Shown in pieces: positions 10,981 to 23,290 of a stretch of DNA of 64,000 nucleotides. A program made the position numbers and the translations under genes. Each line of letters starts with the position of its first letter. The first letter of the stretch is position 1. Source of the stretch: Eleusine coracana subsp. coracana (lineage: Eukaryota > Streptophyta > Magnoliopsida > Poales > Poaceae); the NCBI GenBank assembly GCA_032690845.1, contig CM064426.1, forward strand, positions 75,318,403 through 75,382,402, given 5' to 3'. The notes below the pieces were generated by a model, which was not told the DNA's origin, did not search any database, and was given only the letters and a program-made list of their open reading frames with translations.

Positions 10981-11660
10981 CTCATTTGTCCCGGCATTTT
11001 CCCCATCGGGGACGGGGCTCCGATTTAATCGAGGCGGGGATGGGGGAGGAATTTTCTCTATGGTGCTAACAAGGCGGGGCCCCATTTCCTATCAGATCGG
11101 GGACGGGGTGAGTTTTACCCCGTGGGGATCATGGGGACCGGATATGAAGTGGTCCAACAGAAAATTTAACCAACAACCCACCTATAACACATCATATATA
11201 AACATACTTACTTTGTGAAACCCTAGCCTCCTCATCCCTCATGACCGCATTCATGCCACACATCGTGCTCTCCTCGTCTTCCCTCGATTGCTCGGTGCTC
11301 GGCCGCTTGCGCTCAGACCCACCTCCACTATCATCGCGCCGTCTTCAACAGACTCATCCCTACGCGTCACCATTCTGCTCATGCGCGAAGCACTGGCATG
11401 ACATCGACTACTCATCCTCGGCTCCTTGTGCCTTCCCTCATCGTCTTCACCATCAGCCGCCTAGTCTAATACCCGTTGAGTCTCGTGCATTCGTCCAATC
11501 CATCGTTATCGCATCCTCAGCGAGATCTGCCACCACCTTCGCCCAAATTGGCGCTGACACACTGTCCATGCAAGGCCCCGAGGGGGATCAAGGATCGGTC
11601 GAGGACGGGGATGGGGGAAGCTTTTACTAGGGGCGGGGACGGGGCAGGGATGAAACCTGA
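10981..11660. repeat. Degenerate element with G-rich ends
   Basis: Two blocks rich in GGGGACGGGG/GGGGATGGGG words (10,995-11,140 and 11,575-11,660) flank about 430 bp of unrelated sequence. Similar G-rich repeats are common in grass hAT-like non-autonomous elements, but I could not find terminal repeats or a target duplication. The open frames inside are not recognised. Confidence 0.35.
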
Positions 11661-14140
11661 CATGATGAGGATGGTTGTCATTCTCCGTTACCAGACCAAG
11701 TCCTCATAGAGGTAGAGTATGTGCACATTTGCAGTGATGGATAATCATACGTATATATGAGTGTCTATGCATGTACTATGTTTAAAAGAACACACACTTA
11801 ATTCCTCTTAGCTGGATGGAAGCAAGGTAAGAAACACACAATCTAAGTGAAATATTGTAAATTGACCTGTCGGAGGCATGAGCATTTAAATTGCAATGGG
11901 GTGCTGATGACGGCAACTAGCTCTACATTTTCTTAATATTAGTTTAAACTCCTATCTATGAAGTGGCAAGATAGAAACACCTTCATTTTCACCGCTCTCC
12001 GCTCATGAGGTGAATTTTAGAAAACAAAACTGCTTCAAAGAGGATGACAGAAATCACATCCAAACGTAAAAAGGACCAATGAACAACCCTCGCAAAACAA
12101 GTTATGGAAGAAATGAGCCTCATCCGTCTAGCTAGTTTCGGACTTAAATGCAAGCACACTTGTTTTTTTTTTCATCCAAACCAAAATTTGAGTCCTCAAG
12201 AACTAGGAAGTATCGACACATAAATAATTTATTAATTACTTTTACAGCTTGGCCTAATTAGCCCCTCCCAATACCATTTACGAATTGTCGGTCGGTAAAA
12301 ATGAGCAACGGATGGAGAGGGTCGGTAATTCAGGTTGTACCGATGGATAGTCAGTTGGTATTTATTAGAATATTTACCGTTGCTCGATTATTCAGTAAAT
12401 ATTCTATCGGACGTCGAACCATTAGTCGGTAAAGAACTACAACACAGAAGTGGGAAAACTATAAGTGTCAAATAGTGAACCGTGGTATAGTAAATGCTTC
12501 ATCTCTGGTTCTGCCGTTGAGCCAGATCAATCTTCAAAATGCAGAGACGTTTTTCCTACTTTTGTATATACCACTTCAAAATTAATATACTACAATAATT
12601 CATGTAAGTAATTCATTGTTTCCAATCCAAGAAGCGGAAATATCAAGGATGGCCTTTTGGCCACATCATCGCTGGCCCCACACAGGATGTAACGATTACT
12701 TTATTCCACCGGTAAAACACTTACGTGGCGTGACAACTCAGCAACATACAAACGCCCCTACCTAGCTCCCACTCAAGTCGAACGCACGTAGCCTCGTTGC
12801 TTACCTTAGCAACGCACCCAAGTTGCATTGCCTGATAAAGCAAAAAAAAAAAAAAAAAAAAGCTACGCGCGCTTTCGTTGGAAATGATGCAAGCATCCAC
12901 TCTCCACTAGAAATCTTCTAACTAAGACCACCAGTTGGAGACAAACCAACTTGCCACGTTTTAATTAGTTCTCTTAAGCATGATTTGACACCAACATAAC
13001 CACAGTTCACGGCCAGCATTGATCTAACACTTTCTTTCTCTCTCTTGTATAGTATCCGTAGTAATAAACATAGACTTACCTCATAATTTAATCACCAGGC
13101 CTAATTGGGAGCATAACTAATTATGTCCATGATGCCAGGAGCTAAGGATCAATCGATTGATTTAAATGTCTCATATAAGGGCTTAATTCCGTGAACCAGT
13201 TTTTGGTGAGGCAAATCACTGCCTCAGCTAGCGGTTCTGAAAACTGAGTCTTTCCAAGTACGCGGATACACCACAATATTTTTATTTTAAAATAAATTGG
13301 GTGGTGTGACTTGACAATTATGCCATTGCCGTTGAAAGCACATGTTGGGCTCGCCGTTGTCCAGTATAGCCTCCGTTGCAAAATTATTATTGTTAACACA
13401 AGAATTTTAGATAAAAAAATGATGAGAATTATTGTCCTAACAGCATCAATTTCACAATAGAGAGAGTATATTCTACGTGACTTGAGTATAATTAATAATG
13501 GTGACGGGATTTTTTTCTTTAATGGAAAATATACATACTGGCAGTTACTAAAGTTGGTGAGCTCTTTTTGATAAATTACACAGAGAAAGTTGAGTGAGTG
13601 TGGCAACCTCCAACCATAGTGGGAGAGGGACAAAAACCGGTTGCGCTCTTTTGCAACATCCAATGGATGGCACGAGTGGCCCTCAAAACTAATGGCCGTA
13701 GTTTTCTTATCCGGGGGGCGGGCGACATTTGGTGGAAAGGACCGACTTTCCACTTAGTTGCCTCTCGTGGTGCCATGCTTTAGTTCTGCATACGTCTCGT
13801 GTTGTTTAATCACGCCATCTGGTGCTTTCTGCCACTGATGTTGATGACACCATCCATGTGAGCCATCGCAATGTATAACATTTTTTTGTAAATAATCATA
13901 ATTTATTACAATGTCAAATTTGGCCAGTTCAGCACAATCTGAATTTATTTAAAAAGATTTAAAATCTGACAAGAAAACTCCATGCTAGCGCTGAAAATAA
14001 ATAAAGGAGATGGAAACGTTGGCAGTGATGAAGGGCTGCAACCTTCAGCAGCTTCTGCCGGAACCTTTTAATGCCGTGAGAACCTAAGAAGCTCCCATCG
14101 AAGTGTTCTCAAGATAAATTGAGTGCTTGAGCTGCCGTGA
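11661..14140. other. Intergenic, no gene recognised
   Basis: AT-rich with a 20-nt A run (12,841-12,860). A GTCGGTAAA-type word recurs in both orientations at 12,280-12,440, suggesting an old MITE. A minus-strand open frame at 13,142-13,753 has no recognisable similarity. Confidence 0.35.
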
Positions 14141-14159
14141 TGAATATTATTCTTATCTG

Positions 14160-14263
14160 AGGAACCTAGTTCTTGAGCTGGAGCTTGGTGCATGCTCGTC
14201 GTATGCCCATGGGATGATGAGCTGAAGTATGGATATATCGTTTGAAGGAACCTAGTTCTTGAG
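14160..14263. repeat. Short direct repeat, two copies
   Basis: GGAACCTAGTTCTTGAG occurs at about 14,161 and again at about 14,247, some 86 bp apart in the same orientation. Confidence 0.5.
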
Positions 14264-14547
14264 TTGAAATAACCATGGCGGAGCAAGTTTTGGTACGTAC
14301 AATGGTGTGATAAATGGCCTCTTTTTGTGATGCGGATGCATAGTCATTATCTCCGGCTCGTTGGTTCATGGATGTCAAAAGCATATCACGTCCCGCCCAC
14401 AATCAAGTGTTACTGGGTAACACGGTATGTGTCTCGTTAACCCATCTTGTCACTCATATCACTAGCGCAACACCTAGGCGTGATGATTCTCACTCCATCC
14501 CCTGTCCTTTGCTCTCCAATGGCAAGAAGATGTATTTTTTCATATTT

Positions 14548-14722
14548 CCTAGCTTTTAATCAGCTGAAAGCTTTCAGTCAATGGTTTGTTACTTTGTGTT
14601 TTATTTTTTCTTTTATAGGATTATTTGTATAATAATTATAAACCATTAGATCTAGATCTAATGACTCAGAGAAGTGATTGAAAGTTGTCCAGACTTTCAG
14701 TCAGCTGAAAATTAGCAAATCC
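14548..14722. mobile_element. Possible small MITE with an inner palindrome
   Basis: TTTTAATCAGCTGAAAG at the left and CAGTCAGCTGAAAATTAG at the right are roughly inverted copies. In between is a perfect 20-nt palindrome centred on AGATCTAGATCT (14,643-14,662). No target duplication was resolved. Confidence 0.4.
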
Positions 14723-15712
14723 CATATTTTTTTCCTATCATAGGTTACAAGTTTATGTTTTGCGGTTAGAATAAATAAAAAATTAAATCCTAGCTCCTAG
14801 AGTACATACTTGCCGGTTACTAATCGATGGCATTGGGACAATATTTTTTATTTGTTTTTGAACTACAGAATTTGTTATAATGAAATCAATTAAAAACCAG
14901 AGAGAGTGCTAACAATTGATAAGTTAATTTTATTTGTATTAGTGCATATAATTGATGCACCACGAATTCGACATTTCATTTTTCTTTCACACCAAGCGTG
15001 TCTTATTCTTTGCCTCTCAACTCATGCCATCATAATCACTGATCTATCTATCCATCAACAATCATTCATATATATGTCGTCACATTCCAAAGGCAAGTTA
15101 TCTCGAAGACTTAGTTTCTCTAGATAGGTTGGGTCAGAATGCACCAAGCATGCACCACCACCATTGCCGTCGCAATATGCCACCACCATTCGTCATCTTT
15201 TCTTTTTATCATCACTTTCTTTTTCTTCCTCTCTTCTTTTTATCTTTTTATGTATATGTAAGCATTCAATTTATTGAGTAACACGAGCAAGTAATCATAA
15301 TAGCGTCAGCAATTGGGCATATCCTTCGTACCAGCTAAAGTGATTCTAGCGTCAAACAAAGGGGCAATCGAACTTTGAATTCAAAACTTTTGTAAAGTAT
15401 GTATGGACTCAGTTGCTCTCCTGGTTTTGAGTGAAAGATTCTGTGGAGAGAGCATCAAAATAAGATGGTAGCAGCAGCTGTCATTGATGATCTTGTTCTT
15501 GGAAAAATTAAGTACCATTTTAGATGACATTGGTTTTCTTTTTGTGGAAACTAAAATTTGCTCTGAGATTCCTTCGAGTGATCTAACATCATAATGGATT
15601 ACATTCTTTTGTCAAAATATAGGGAAAAAGAACAAACCATTGAAATTGCATGCATGGAAGATATGAGTTATCTGGATTAATAATGCAACCAAAAGTTGAA
15701 ATTGGACGTATT
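14723..15712. other. Intergenic, no gene recognised
   Basis: AT-rich sequence with short chance ORFs only. Confidence 0.35.
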
Positions 15713-15733
15713 CCCCCCCCCCCCCCCCCCCCC
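15713..15733. repeat. Poly(C) tract
   Basis: An uninterrupted run of about 21 C residues in AT-rich surroundings. Its length is likely polymorphic and prone to sequencing error. Confidence 0.9.
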
Positions 15734-15924
15734 ACACTTTCTGGCGTCCCAGTAACAAGTTCAACATGCTGTAACTTTTCAAAATTCATAAAAGTAATTT
15801 ATGTAGGACATACGGAGTGTTAAGTAAATTTTCAAAAATTTTCACCAGGAAATGCATCCTATGTGTTAAGAAATAAAATATACAAAAATTAATATAGCGA
15901 TGGGCTTTGAAAGTAAATATATAG

Positions 15925-16116
15925 GATATGCGGAGTGTTAAGTAGGACATATGGAGTGTTAAGTAAATATACTTGTATTTTTGAATAAAACAAAGATGAA
16001 TTTTAAATTGATTTTTTAGTGATATGCGGAGTGTTAAGTAGGACATATGGAGTGTTAAGTAAATATACTTGTATTTTTGAATAAAACAAAGATGAATTTT
16101 AAATTGATTTTTTAGT
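15925..16116. repeat. 96-bp tandem duplication
   Basis: 15925-16020 is repeated without visible change at 16021-16116. Each unit itself contains GGAGTGTTAAGTA words twice, and a further copy of that word lies just upstream (about 15,813), so the array has expanded in steps. Confidence 0.9.
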
Positions 16117-16550
16117 TTACTAATTAACTCCATAGGTTCATGCTTTTAATATTTCACCATGTTGAACTATATATGCAACTTTGAAAGTGAATGCATGAAC
16201 CCCTCTTCAGCCACTCTAGGTGCCATTGTTACTGAAAAGAATTAAACTCTGCAACCCTTCAGAAACTTGTAAGGCTTGGCTTTCTTCCATTTCCTGTCCA
16301 ACGCTCCATAGTGTTTCTTCAACCTCAAGTTATCTGAAGGAGCTGTATAGGTCTTTGTAGCACTCTGGCAAAACATTGTTTTTACCGACTGTTGGGTTGT
16401 TGCCGTGGCAAAGGACTTTTTTGCTGAGTGTCCGAGAAAATACCATCAGCAAAGGAGTTGGCACTCGGCAAACATACCTTTTCCGGTAGTGAGGTAAGTA
16501 TATATGAGCTTACATGCATGGGCTGACAAATACTATGATCTTTTTGGAAA
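16117..16550. other. Intergenic, no gene recognised
   Basis: Non-coding sequence with no recognised family. Confidence 0.35.
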
Positions 16551-16589
16551 ATAATAATAATAATAATAATAATTATTATTATTATTATA
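16551..16589. repeat. (AAT)n/(ATT)n compound microsatellite
   Basis: AAT repeats run directly into ATT repeats, making a self-complementary hairpin-prone tract of about 39 nt. Confidence 0.9.
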
Positions 16590-17974
16590 CAGTACGTATA
16601 ATTTTGCTGCCGACATGGAAACAAGGAGGAACGTGCAGCGACATAGGCGAATGCAAAGCCAAGGGCAGGCCCGGACAAAACCGCCATGGACGGGAATCTC
16701 GGTCCACCGCGTTACGTCAACCGCAAATATATGACGCCTAAGTAGCTAACGAACGAAGCTAGCGTTAGCCAGCTCCGTGCATCAGCTGTGTCTCCGCTTG
16801 CAGGCCAATCATAAGTTATGCCAGGTACACGCCTACGTGGCGCTCCTTCTCCCTCTTGATATTGTAATTAGGGCATCTTCGTAGCCTCGTCTCTCTACTG
16901 ACACTTTCTTCCTCTCTTCAGACGGAGAGGGAAGACAACACAAGAGACGAACTGATGCCCAATCCATGTGGGAGTATGTAGATCCATCCTAAATCGATCC
17001 AGATGAACCCCTCCGCGGACAGATAAACAGTCTCTCTGCACAGCGGCAGCACTCAGGATTACGTCGTCACACGGGTTAACCGGCCGCGATGCACGGCCAG
17101 CGGCCTCTTCTCACGTGCCTCCTCCTGGAAGCTACGCGCACTTGCACATGCAGTCACTGGAAACGCAAACAAATAAACTGTGTATGATACCGTGCAAAAA
17201 TAGTTTGACACATACCTCGCCGCACGGCAGGCCGGCGCGCTACCGGCGCCGTCGCTGACACCGTCGCATCGGTGGCGCTTCCAGCAACCGCTGCCGTCGC
17301 CGCAGCCGCCGCCCACGGCCACCAATCAGCATGTCTTCGTACCGATGATCAATAAATTAGCAACCCTTCTAATCCCGAATCCTTTCTTTCGTGCGTGCAT
17401 GCATGTAGGACAAATCAAGAAGCTGGAGAGACCTAGCTGATGATGCCACCGGAATCAAATTTGTCCTTAGTGGAGGAGGGACCTCGCCGGCTCCCAGTTA
17501 ACAAACCAAACTAGATAATTAAAATTTATTCGGTCCATGGACGGCTCTCTGATCAGCTTTGCTATCTCTCATTGTTATCTTAGGAACACTTCATCATCAG
17601 CGTCAAAGCTGGGGGTGAGTGATCTGGACCGTGCATGGTGGTTCAATTATTACACGGGAGGGGGGCCCACCGGTTCCTGTCTGCATTTTGGTGACATCAT
17701 GCAAGACTGATTAATTTAATTAGGCATGCTACTAGCTCGGTTGATTTGAGCATTATATACAGTTGTAAGTTTAGACCGGTAGCTTTATTAGACTACACCA
17801 AGTTCTTCACCTTCTTTTTTGTAAAGGTGAGGAAGAACGTCATGTGTTTTTGAAGGATTCTACTTGCTTAGCTTTTGGGTTTAGTGGAAGTGAGGCCTTG
17901 CTGTTCACCTTTACTTGTTCAGCTTGCTTGCTACTATGTCCTCCCTTTTAGGGCAAAAACAGTAAGCGCCGGTG

Positions 17975-17976
<2 letters not shown>
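16590..17976. other. Intergenic, no gene recognised
   Basis: 17,080-17,320 is GC-rich and could be a short exon or a gene fragment, but no product is recognisable. The rest is ordinary AT-rich DNA. Confidence 0.35.

Positions 17977-18059
<83 letters not shown>
17977..18059. repeat. (TA)n microsatellite
   Basis: About 41 uninterrupted TA units. Confidence 0.95.
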
Positions 18060-18062
<3 letters not shown>

Positions 18063-18869
18063 TCTGATGCTACATAAGGTCATTGTACTTTTGAAGAAAG
18101 TATAAAAAGTAGTATGGTTAAGTGTGAAACAGGTACGCTGAATTTCAATTGCCTTAGAAAAGAAGGAAGCTGAGGTGGTCAGTTATTTACCACTCCCAGA
18201 TCATTAACATTTTTTTCAATGTCTTATTGTCTTATATATACAGATTATGATGTTCTAGTTAAGCTCCCTTTCAGCTGTGCGCGCGTCGGTGTCCGTCGAT
18301 GTCGGCAGTTCCTTGTCCGTGTCTGCGCGGCCGTGGCGGTTAGGACTAGATTAGGGTTCGCTAGCTAGCTGCTTCATCACATGCCACCGATGATTGCTCA
18401 ACAGTACTCATACATCTTTCGACTTGTTTTCTTCCGGCTACGTGTACCGCTATAGGTATGCAATGTGATAAACACGTACAAACAAGTACGTATGCAAGCA
18501 TTTGTTTCGTTAACCGGGAAAGGACAAGAACAAGATGCAGTAGTTTCTTCCTCAGCTTCATCTTGGCTTAGGTCATCATAGTCGTCACAGAGCGGGTACT
18601 AGAAGCGAAAGGTTATCACTGATGCAGGCAATAGATGAAGTGGTATATCTGTAACTGCAAATCCTATGTTAAGCACGCGATGCTCTATATATGTTGTTGT
18701 TGTTGTAATAACGGCTTGGTTTATTTAGTTTTATAAATAAAATACTTAAAGACTTATTCATATATGGTGGGAGTGCGACTAAATCTTTAATCCTACAACT
18801 TCACTGAAAGTGAACTAGTAGAAGAGAAGCCAACATAAATTGTGGGATGTGCTTGTTTCTTTTGCAGGT
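18060..18869. other. Intergenic, no gene recognised
   Basis: No supported coding or repeat structure. Confidence 0.35.
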
Positions 18870-18877
18870 GTCTGGAT

Positions 18878-19084
18878 CAGGGTTTACAATCTTGGACTAT
18901 AGCGGGAAAAATTTCCCGGTAAAACCGGATCGGGATCCCGGACTTTCCGACCGGGATCCCGAATTGCTATAGTATCTAGTGTTGGGATTCACCGGAATCT
19001 CGGTCTCTCGATGAAACCGGTCCGGACCGGAATTCCTGGAATCCATGGAAACCGGCCGGGATCCGACCGGGATTTCAATCCCTG
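18878..19084. mobile_element. hAT-type MITE, 207 bp, perfect 8-bp duplication
   Basis: Flanked by identical GTCTGGAT copies at 18870-18877 and 19085-19092. Ends are CAGGGTTTACAATC and the inverse of CAGGGATTGAAATC. The interior is crowded with GGGATCCC, ACCGGT and CCGGTCCGG palindromes and codes for nothing. The perfect duplication indicates a fairly recent insertion. Confidence 0.88.
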
Positions 19085-19092
19085 GTCTGGAT

Positions 19093-19613
19093 GTTAGGAT
19101 AATGAAGAACATTCAAGCATGTTCGCTTTCTTTGTCAGACACACGTTTGCATGAATGGTCCATTAATTAAAAATTCTGCTTAAGCAGTATAATTTCTTTG
19201 TATTCTATATGTCCAATACTTTTTTGCTATGATTTTGATATAGGAATCAAGTCCCTTGTGGAGTATATAAACCTCATTGTTCTATAAAGTGTAATCTCTA
19301 TTGATATACATATTTGTATTTGCGGTTTCCTTACCTTTTGCATGTTGAATCTTATTTTGTTAAATTATTTATAAACAACATAATGATTCAAACAAAAACA
19401 AAAACGAAATTATGGTTTGAGAGAAAATTTGATTTAAAACTTTGAATTAAACTCGAATTTTATTGCTCCAGCCACCACACTCTACTTGTCGCTCCTCTCT
19501 TCTTTATCCCAGCCACTCTCCCCACAACCCACCCGCATTCCGCAAGGGCTGTCCACATCCTCATGGACCATCTGAACACGCAAATTAAAGTGCGCTATCA
19601 TGGGCATGCTAGA
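19093..19613. other. Intergenic, no gene recognised
   Basis: AT-rich spacer between two transposon insertions. Confidence 0.35.
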
Positions 19614-19622
19614 TATTAGAAA

Positions 19623-20499
19623 GGAAGAACTCCTATTTTTCTCCCTCAACTCTTAGTAGAGTTACAGATCGTGCTCTGAACTAGAAGGCGGATAACCAGA
19701 TTTTCTGAACTCTTATGTTCGACTCAATTTTTCTCACTGAGTGGTATTTAGAGCATTTTTATCCAATGCGGCACAATGGGACCCACCTATCAGGTGCCAC
19801 ATCAACAGACGACACACTCCTTTTGTTGACTCAGCTCAGGCGAGGAGCCATGGCTGCCGCAAAGCCGAGAAGAGGACGATGGACAAGGGTCGCATGAGGC
19901 CGGGGAGAGGCAGGCGTGGCAGAGCCAGCAGGTGCGTGGGCATGGGTCCAGGGCAAGGACGGGGCGGCGCAAGGCCGGGGCAGGGTGGGCGCGGAGCCGA
20001 GGCGAGGACGATGGACGCGGGCAACACGAGTCGACCGCGGGCGTGGGGCTAGGGCGGGGCGGAGCCACCAGACGCGGGCGGTGAGGTACGCCGGCACGAG
20101 GCCAGGGCACGGTGGAGCCGTCGGGCACGGGCGTGCGGCGGCAGCGAGCGCGATGGGGCGAGCGAGCTCGCCGTCCTGCCAACAAAGCTCCACCCATGGC
20201 AAAGACCAGATGAGCACGAAGAATATTTCTAGGCCAATGAAAAGTGGGCCCCACCAGCGGATGATATGTTAGGTCACCGACATGTGGGTCCCATCTGAAA
20301 GAGAAAATAATAGCAGCCTATGTGGCAGCTGATAGGTTGGCCTTCACTGTGTTGAGTTAGTTAAAACTGCTAATAATATCGCTGAGGGAGAAAAATTAAA
20401 TCTGAAATAAGAGTTCTGGAAGTCTGGTTACCTGGTTTTGTAGTTTGAGACACGATTTACAACTCTATTAAGAGCTGAGAGAAAAATAAGACTTTTTCC
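19623..20499. mobile_element. Pack-MULE-like Mutator element, 877 bp
   Basis: Identical 9-bp duplications TATTAGAAA at 19614-19622 and 20500-20508 are the Mutator signature. Long imperfect terminal inverted repeats of about 180 bp run from GGAAGAACTCC at the left and the inverse of GGAAAAAGTCT at the right. They stay alignable to a CACCTATCAGGTGCCACAT block. The central 500 bp (about 19,804-20,314) is strikingly GC-rich, unlike the AT-rich arms and neighbourhood. It contains AGGACGATGGAC twice and is open in several frames. It encodes no transposase. A GC-rich core inside MULE arms is what Pack-MULEs with captured gene pieces look like in grasses; I could not identify the parent gene. Confidence 0.85.
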
Positions 20500-20508
20500 T
20501 ATTAGAAA

Positions 20509-21538
20509 AGCCGTCGACCACCACATCACATAAGGCCCATTCAATTTGGCCCACAAAACATTGTAGGGGTGGTAGACTGGTAGGACAACGACCCATTCTT
20601 CCTGTTTGTTTTTTTATTTACGTTATAATTATATAAAATGGATGATTATTAATAATACAAAATTATCTTTTGATTTAATGGCAAGTCTATAATTAATTTA
20701 TTAATTGTGTTCCTTTCAACATAACAAAAGGGTAGGTTTGAATTTTCCAAACCCGACATCATTTTGGAATTTTCTGATTTGCGCATTTTTCAGGTTTTGG
20801 CAGGCCGAAATCGTCTTGGATCAGACGAAACTTGGAAATCTGGCCCAAGATAGCAGGCAAGCAATGGATCAACATATAATCCAGTCATCTGGAACACCTA
20901 GAAGTTTAGATATCCACACAAGAAAGATAAACATCGATAACAATTCTGATCCTCTGCGCTTTTCACCTCAAACAAAGATATCAAATCTGCTTCCAAACCA
21001 CGTTTCAACCGTAGATAAAAAGAAAGTAGAAGAGGAATCTTTAATCTTAATTTCTCTGGATTCGGGAAGCAACAACTTGTCCTTTCACAAATGAGACGAC
21101 GAAGCTTTGATACTTCTGGAGTTGCAAGGCTCTTTAACTATGCCAAATAACATGATCTGTTCTTCTATAACTATTTATTATAATCCATGGGTGCACGTGT
21201 CAGCTATTGCAACTGGCACGCGTACTCCTCCGTACCCGCATTGCACGGAGCTTTTATACAAATGGTGTTTGTGCACAAGAAAATCTAGATAGTTAGGAAT
21301 TGGACAACTGCCACTGAGCTGTCATCCCACCCGGCCGGTCGTGTCACGAACGCCAGTCTGAACCCTCACCACAAAGCAACCACAAATGTTTGTTGACCTG
21401 ATCCTACACGCCTACACCAGCTACTGCAGTATTGATATGCATAAATTTTTAGGGCCCCGTATTATATTTGTAAAGCAGCAGCTTGGTTGCCAAGGAAGCC
21501 TTAGCTCGCTCAGCAGAGTCATCGAAATCTCTCTCCCA
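20509..21538. other. Intergenic, no gene recognised
   Basis: 20,705-21,094 has an unbroken plus-strand frame of 129 codons with no recognisable similarity. I do not call it a gene. Confidence 0.3.
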
Positions 21539-21590
21539 AGCACACATCTGGCATGTTTCAAAAAAAAAAAAAAAGCACAGATCTGGCAAG
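21539..21590. repeat. Poly(A) micro-insertion with target duplication
   Basis: AGCACACATCTGGCATG (21539-21555) and AGCACAGATCTGGCAAG (21574-21590) flank only TTTC plus an A run. This is the footprint of a drastically 5'-truncated retroposon tail. Confidence 0.55.
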
Positions 21591-21879
21591 TGCTACGCAA
21601 AAAGTTATTTTTGTGAAACTAGTAGGTGTACAGATACATCATATGTTAAGTTCAGGTCGTGATCCAATGATCCAGAAGGTCAACAACAATTTTCAAGAAA
21701 AAAAATAAAGACTTTTGTTATGCGTCTACTGCACCATTTTCATTAGAGTGATTTTCTTGCTATGGGGCTACCTAGAAACTGGAAACAGAATAGTCACATA
21801 TTTTTGGTTGTGAATGTTGGATCATTCTCGTTTAGCTACCTTAATTAGAATATCGATGCATCATAGAATACTTTGAAAT

Positions 21880-23290
21880 AGTGATTGAAATGAGGTAGAG
21901 GAGAGATTTCAGAAAAGGCTAAATGGTTGGAAAGGGAAACTATTGTCTAGATGTGATCGGTTAGTGCTTATTAATTTGACCCTAAGTAGGCTTCTATTGT
22001 TTATACTTTCTTTCTTTCAAGTCTCAAAGGCATGTCTTATAAAATCTAGACCATTATATATGTAGATTTTTCTAGCATGGGACGGACATAAGAAAAAGTA
22101 TAGATTGACTAAATGAGGAATTTTATGCACTCTGAAGGATCAAGGTGGCCTAAGGATTCTATATCTTAATCTGTAGAATAAGTGTCTTCTCAGTGAATGG
22201 TTATTCAAGTTAATTAATAAGGACATAATTTGGTAAAAAATTCTTAGAAATAAATATTTGAGAAAAAAATAATTACTCGTGTACAACATGTCTCTGGTGA
22301 CTCACATTTTTGGTCTAACCTTATTAAGTCCAAAAATGATTTCATGAGGATGAGAAAGTTCAACTTGGATGATGGTACTCAAATGAGATTCTAGAAAGAT
22401 AGGTGGACAGGAAACATCACTCTTATGTACTGCTTTTCGAGCCTCTATAATATTGTTAGAAAGAAAGATGTCATGATTAATGCGGTTTTATCTTTAGCTA
22501 TAATATTGTTAGAAAGAAAGATGTCATGATTAATGCGGTTTTATCTTTAGTTCCTTTAAACGTATCTTTTAGATGATCCCCAATGGGTAATAAATTACTG
22601 GCATGACATCAATTAGTGGCCATTGTAATGAATATATAACTAACGGATTGGAAAGAACCTTTTTTCTTGGGGCCTTCACCAACATTGGAGATTTTCGGTT
22701 CGATCGATATATCGATTTCTGGCTGCACACCTGATGTTATGTCGCATAATCATATTATTTGAAAACTCAAATTACCCTTAAGAATCAAGATCTTTGCTCG
22801 GTATTTAACTAAAGGTATTGTCCTGACCAAGGATAATTTGGCAAGAAGACATTGGAAAGAGAGTGTAAAATGTTATTTAGTAATTTAGAGAGGACATACA
22901 ACACTTGTTTCTTTTATTATCATCTTTCAGATTTGCTTGGAGAGTTTTTCAAGTTTCTTTTAATATTATGCCTCCTATGAATGTGGATCATTTATATGGT
23001 CACTGGCTAGAGGGCGTGGTTGGGAAACTTAGGAACAAAGTTATGATTGGGACAACGATGATTTGATGGGCAACTTAGGAATGATTTGGTCTTTAGCAAC
23101 ATACGAGTGTTTTCTACTATCCAAGTGATCTACAGAGGAATTTTTTTGATCTGGACTTGGACACTGTAGCAAAAAGAGGAAGACAAAGCCACACATTACA
23201 TGGGGGTGTCTAGACCACAGTCATGGAACTTTGATAGACATAGCTGGCTTAACAATAATAGAATTTCTTCTTAGTGTTTTGGAGGTAGAT
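21880..23290 (+). pseudogene. Decayed LINE (L1-like) ORF2, C-terminal part
   Basis: Conceptual translation in shifting plus-strand frames gives the C-terminal half of a plant non-LTR reverse transcriptase. An RFQKRLNGWKGKLLSR-type thumb comes first. Next is the zinc-binding RVT region (DDGTQMRF then a broken DRWTGN, and LYNIVRKKDV). The end resembles HLFLLLSSFRFAWRVFQ and MNVDHLYGHWLEGV. It has many stops and frameshifts and is not functional. A 53-bp tandem duplication lies inside (22,445-22,550). Confidence 0.75.
22445..22550. repeat. 53-bp tandem duplication
   Basis: 22445-22497 is repeated exactly at 22498-22550, within the decayed LINE. Confidence 0.9.

Noticed and set aside
13142..13753. 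203-codon minus-strand ORF
   Set aside because: No similarity, no promoter or splice context, AT-rich codons; likely chance.
15786..16133. Minus-strand ORF with an internally repeated peptide
   Set aside because: The peptide repeat simply reflects the 96-bp tandem duplication in AT-rich DNA.
16514..16741. ORF with runs of Asn and Tyr
   Set aside because: Produced by the AAT/ATT microsatellite.
17875..18060. ORF ending in alternating Tyr-Ile
   Set aside because: Translation of the TA microsatellite.
19741..20272. Several GC-rich ORFs inside the Mutator-like element
   Set aside because: Open in many frames because of composition; no domain is recognised and no transposase is encoded.
20705..21094. 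129-codon plus-strand ORF
   Set aside because: No recognised domain and no supporting signals; not strong enough to call a gene.
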